DNA from: Chara braunii
Taxonomy: Eukaryota > Streptophyta > Charophyceae > Charales > Characeae
Direction of reading: 5' to 3'
Length of the DNA stretch: 31,618 nucleotides
Assembly: GCA_003427395.1 (NCBI GenBank)
Contig: BFEA01000291.1
Location: 532,309 to 563,926 of the forward strand
How positions within the stretch are numbered: the first letter of the stretch is position 1; the number at the start of each line of letters is the position of its first letter. The notes under the pieces are model-generated. The model ran no database searches, was not told where the DNA came from, and saw nothing but the letters and a program-made list of their open reading frames with translations. Positions 27,939-31,618 of the stretch are shown here, piece by piece. The position numbers and the translations under genes are program-made.

Positions 27939-28226
27939 TTGCTTCAGAGGTATTTGGCTAAAGAACAGCAATGTCAACGCCGGATGGTAAGGCATTGTGC
28001 TGATCTGCAGCTTTTTTTTTTTATAATTTTAAACAGAACCTTATGGTTCTGGCTCCTTTTCCATTCTGGGGAGCATCAGTCCGGTTCCTTTTCCCCCGGC
28101 AAGTCCAAGATAGTACAAATGTTACTCACTCACGCTCCTCCCCCTTATGGCGTGGAGGCCCAGAAGACGGCATTGATTACTTCCTTGAACGAGGATGTAC
28201 TCAACAATAGCATTCCTCAAGAATAG
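27939..28226 (+). CDS. Exon-like open frame, function unknown
   Basis: An open frame of 95 codons beginning LLQRYLAKEQQCQRRM and ending KTALITSLNEDVLNNSIPQE. The middle contains a possible intron, GTAAGG at 27987 to a T-rich tract and AAACAG at 28036 (50 bases). Splicing it would change the downstream frame, so the intron and the full frame are alternatives. No domain is recognised and no homologue known to me. It is the only non-repeat, non-element frame in the right third of the window with balanced composition; still probably chance. Confidence 0.15.
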   Translation: MLQRYLAKEQQCQRRMVRHCADLQLFFFIILNRTLWFWLLFHSGEHQSGSFSPGKSKIVQMLLTHAPPPYGVEAQKTALITSLNEDVLNNSIPQE

Positions 28227-28791
28227 TGATCAGCTACAGGCTAGATAAAACCAGCGGTTAGCGTGGGTAGAGAGTGTCATAGCATCGAACTACTTCTTTG
28301 ACTTGCTGGATTGCCGCTTGCCAGAATAGAACAGAGCCACAACCAGAAAGCCCTGTTGTTTCGAGGGGCAGAAAAGAAAGAATAGCCATGGTCTTCACCC
28401 TGAAAATAACACCCGGGGGTTGTATTCAGTAAATTGCAAAAAGGAAATTAAAAAAAAAAAATCAAAAATTTCTGGAAGGAAAATGTTGTGTGGAATTGCA
28501 GTATATCAACTTTTGGCTGAGCGTCACTTCGGTTAATGAACCCAGTCTGGCAGATACTCAGAAGTCTATAAACATCACTAGTCTCATTATCTGCATAAGG
28601 TCTCCAAATCGTGAAGTGATGTCTCAAACAGTATCTCTTTACCATCAAAAGAAGAGAGTGGAGGGGAAACAGACAGAGGAGAAGATGAAAGATCACACAA
28701 TAATTATCCCTTCAGACCCCTCTCCTTCTCGGGGCTTCTTCCCTCTCCACGTCAACAAAGATAATAAGTATATTCCTGATCACACACAATA
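28227..28791. other. No gene recognised
   Basis: Ordinary-composition DNA; no signal. Confidence 0.45.
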
Positions 28792-28805
28792 GTGCCACGT
28801 GGCAC
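28792..28805. promoter_or_regulatory. Perfect palindromic G-box
   Basis: GTGCCACGTGGCAC is a 14-bp perfect palindrome with the CACGTG core flanked by GCC/GGC, a high-affinity bZIP/bHLH type site in plants. No gene is recognised next to it. Confidence 0.5.
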
Positions 28806-28954
28806 GTTATCTCGGAAGACCATGAAGGCATAGCAGATCCAGTGACGGCGTCAACCTCAGGTGAGTACCCGATCTCCTTCATCCACAGATCCCGATCTTC
28901 CTCCTCCTCGCAACCAGTCACCTCATGTAGACAGCGTAGACAATGTCACGTCAG

Positions 28955-29290
28955 CAGTCGAGACAGGTGGCATATGCCACATCATCAATAAAGACCAGTG
29001 GCAGCACCACATCAGCAATGTAGACTAGTGGTAGCGCCACATCAGCATGCACTGTAAACCAGAGGCAGCACCACATCAGCATGCAATGTAGACCAGAGGT
29101 AGCGCCACATCAGCATGCAATGTAGACCAGAGGTAGCGCCACATCAGCATGCAATGTAGACCAGAGGTAGCGCCGCATCAGCATGCAATGTAGACCAGAG
29201 GTAGTGCCACATCAGCATTCAATGTCGACCAGAGGTAGCGCCACATCAGCATGCAATAGTCCAGAGGTAGTGCCACATCAGCATGCCACC
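28955..29290. repeat. 34-bp minisatellite
   Basis: About nine to eleven units of ATGCAATGTAGACCAGAGG plus TAGCGCCACATCAGC. Central units are nearly identical; the leftmost ones are diverged. Confidence 0.9.
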
Positions 29291-29460
29291 TCAGCAAGGC
29301 TGGCGCACAATGCAGAAAGCGCCAGCGTGCTGCCTTCACCTCGTGATGTCGTCCGCATTGCCAGTGCACAGCCAGTGTCTTGCCAGCGTCAAGCCAGCAT
29401 AAAGCCAGCGTCTAGTCAAAGTCGAGCCCGCGTCCAAGCAGCATGGCAAGACTGAATGCT
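29291..29460. repeat. GCCAGCGTC micro-repeats
   Basis: Irregular copies of GCCAGYGTC/AAGCCAGC across the segment, right after the minisatellite. Confidence 0.5.
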
Positions 29461-30673
29461 TGACTCACTCGAGGCCAGCCTTAAGTAGCAATGGTCGAGG
29501 CTGTCTGGCCTCGGGTGCTTTTCCCACAGTCATCCAGATTGACTCAGCTGAGGGCCCAGATTGTGTAGTTGCAGACTTCTCCCTTGGACCTGATGCTGTC
29601 TGGGTACCTGCATACAAACAAGTGTGTGTGCTTGACCAGCGGCCTGGGCTAGGTACCTTTGGACCTTGACTGTTGGGATCTCGACAGTTGACCAAAGTCA
29701 ACTGCCACACGTCCAGGCCCTGAGTCCTCGCGTGGGATCTTTTTGCCTCTGTTTCGGCCTGGGCTGAGGGAGGCCGAGTTGGCCCTCAGTTTTTCCACGA
29801 GACATATGGCATGGGTTATTGCATCGGAGTGTCTTAGTACTTCGAGGATTAAAAAAAAGAAAATCAAACCAAAGCACACCCCTTTGGGGTTTATAAACCC
29901 GTGAACCCCCCTTTAAACCCAATGTATAGCTCCCTTCCACTCCCTCCCCCCTCAATCAACAACACTTGAAAAGAAAAAAGAGCACATATTCAGGCTGATC
30001 TTGTGGTGTGCACAGAAATGCTTCACCCACAATCTAAAAAGAAAAGAAAAACTTGGTAGGTAGGTTAGATGGTCTATAGAATCTCAGTTGGTATTTCTAG
30101 TAAACGGATTTGGACACTCTGTGTATGTCAATGTCTTTTAAGTTTTAACTGCCTTTTAGTTAAAATTGAAATATTTTGCTGGCATGACGAAATTGAGCTT
30201 GGAAGGGTGTTGTGATTTGATCATCCTCCGATGAGTGAGCTGACCATGTTTTGGCACAGTTTTTTGTCCCGTGAGACCTCACATGACAGCATGTGACAAT
30301 GGAGCATATGCCAATCTGGTCGTATAAGCGACCAGATACATCCAAACGACTCAATTGAGAGCATGTAAGATGAAGGTACGGCGTCCGTGTACATACATAC
30401 CATCACATGCGGAAAATCTGGGTCCAAATCGCCGAAAAAAGAGAATTCACGTGTTTCCTCAAAGCACCCGTGCAGGCATACTCACACAGTAAATGCATAT
30501 GAAGAAGAATCACGAAGAGAACAGAGAAAAAGCTATGGTGCAAGTGTGCTGAAAAGCAAATGGGTGTGTAATACTGTGTATGCATCCTGCGCTCAAGTAC
30601 ACAGACGTGGGAGGCCTTGCACCACTCAAAATGCACCAGTGAAACAGCCATTTCACCAAAACATCATAGTCAT
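29461..30673. other. No gene recognised
   Basis: Contains a palindromic W-box pair and otherwise no support for a gene. Confidence 0.45.
29685..29704. promoter_or_regulatory. Inverted W-box pair
   Basis: CAGTTGACCAAAGTCAACTG has two TTGAC cores facing each other with 8-bp arms and a 4-base loop. Confidence 0.4.
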
Positions 30674-30905
30674 TTAAACCACCAGTACGTTTCCCAGCCA
30701 TTTTTCTACGACGCCATGCGTGCACGCCTACGTCTGTCAGGATGTACAGGCCTGCTGTTTTGGACTGAATTGATCCAGGCGTGCATGACCTGTTCTGCCT
30801 TGATGTTTCCCAAGCGAAATGGCAGGGCGGTACATCCTGCCAGATGCGAGCACACCCACACCGTAGAAAAATGGCTGGGATTAGGGGTTAGGGGTTGGTG
30901 GTTAA
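30674..30905. mobile_element. Foldback MITE, near-complete
   Basis: Outer ends TTAAACCACCAGT (30674-30686) and GGTTGGTGGTTAAA (30892-30905) are inverted. Next, TCCCAGCCATTTTTCTACG (30692-30710) and its perfect reverse complement (30862-30880). Inside, CAGGATGTA (about 30738) and TACATCCTG (about 30832). No coding capacity. The ends abut TTAA/TTTAAA. Confidence 0.75.
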
Positions 30906-31545
30906 AAAAATTACGTTGGTTCTTCTGTTCCAACTCTGATATCTATGCATCGGGGCGGAGAATGGGTTGCAGTATTGATTGTTTAGATAACACCCCTCCT
31001 GCCTTCCCTGTCCCCTCTGTCCTCCCTGGAGTTCAATTCCTACCTGGTTCTTTCTTGAGCGCGCCCGCACAGGCACACTTGCGGTGTTGATGGGAATGTG
31101 CTTCTGCATGTTAGTGTGCGGGCATGCATACTTGGGTAGTGAATGTTGCAAATGCAATGCTCGCATACATGGCGACCCATTCTGTATGTTCCGCTGCCAA
31201 CATGCATGCAACGTGCCCCTCCCCTCTGTGCCACCCCAATCTTGGGCGGAACCCTTTTGCAGATGAATTTAGTTTCTCTGCACGGTTAGCTCTGCACACA
31301 TGCACCAACATGGCTCCTGCCACACACACACTCTTTGGGCTGACAGGATATGTGAAGCTGAAGTGAACCAACATGGCTTCTGCCACACATACTCTCCTCG
31401 CGCTTACTGGATAGATTAATCCATCCTTTCCCTTTCCTCCTTTCTGCCCTTGAATCACCCCCCTGCCTCGCCCCAACACACACAAATGCACTCCCGCCCC
31501 CAACCTGACCCCCTACATTGCCCGTTCAGAGTTATCCCTGTGTGT

Positions 31546-31549
<4 letters not shown>
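30906..31549. other. No gene recognised
   Basis: Contains a 63-bp tandem (ACCAACATGGCTYCTGCCAC at 31304 and 31367) and otherwise nothing I can support. Confidence 0.5.

Positions 31550-31614
<65 letters not shown>
31550..31614. repeat. (TG)n microsatellite at right edge
   Basis: More than 30 TG units running to the window edge, where it turns into GAGAG. Confidence 0.95.
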
Positions 31615-31616
<2 letters not shown>

Positions 31617-31618
31617 AG

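Overview
The window looks like accessory, repeat-dominated nuclear DNA of a streptophyte (green lineage) genome. Pointers are a decayed U6 snRNA copy whose sequence is plant-like, a Ty3/gypsy element with a chromodomain-like integrase tail, many long dinucleotide tracts, and an assembly gap with scattered ambiguous bases. From memory of similar gag/pol families I suspect a charophyte such as Chara braunii; this is inference and needs a search. No intact host protein-coding gene could be supported.

Layout. 1-4.8 kb: non-coding DNA with GA, GT and AAAAAT tracts, a purine-rich tract, a small foldback (2863-2971) and a 140-bp tandem duplication followed by an AATAAA and a poly(A) run. 4.8-10.1 kb: a block bounded by 58-bp direct repeats. 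It holds a cluster of eight hairpins with a related G-rich core but different, self-matching arms (6.2-7.75 kb), a 165-bp in-frame tandem repeat, and a plus-strand relic of a retropepsin polyprotein with two internal duplications (8.3-9.9 kb). 10.7-19.5 kb: one minus-strand LTR retrotransposon. Its 5' LTR is on the right (18815-19543), its 3' LTR on the left (10695-11406). Between them lie gag (17065-15113) and pol (15149-11445, protease, reverse transcriptase, RNase H, integrase, chromodomain-like tail). Pol stays in a single frame with three in-frame stops; gag has two frame changes and one stop. A 400-base gap hides the 5' LTR/leader junction. 19.5-23.6 kb: a heptamer repeat, G-rich and GT tracts, an LTR-like promoter segment and a GGGCCT-type minisatellite. 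23.6-31.6 kb: a U6 retropseudogene, four tRNA-like SINE heads, dispersed ends of a small TTTAA-associated foldback family including one near-complete copy, a 34-bp minisatellite and a terminal TG tract.

The gag and pol genes would together make a self-copying element, but this copy cannot encode a full protein set. Its LTRs differ at only three aligned bases plus two length changes, so it either moved recently using proteins supplied in trans or its LTRs were homogenised during assembly. The strongest candidate for something undescribed is the covarying hairpin cluster at 6.2-7.75 kb.
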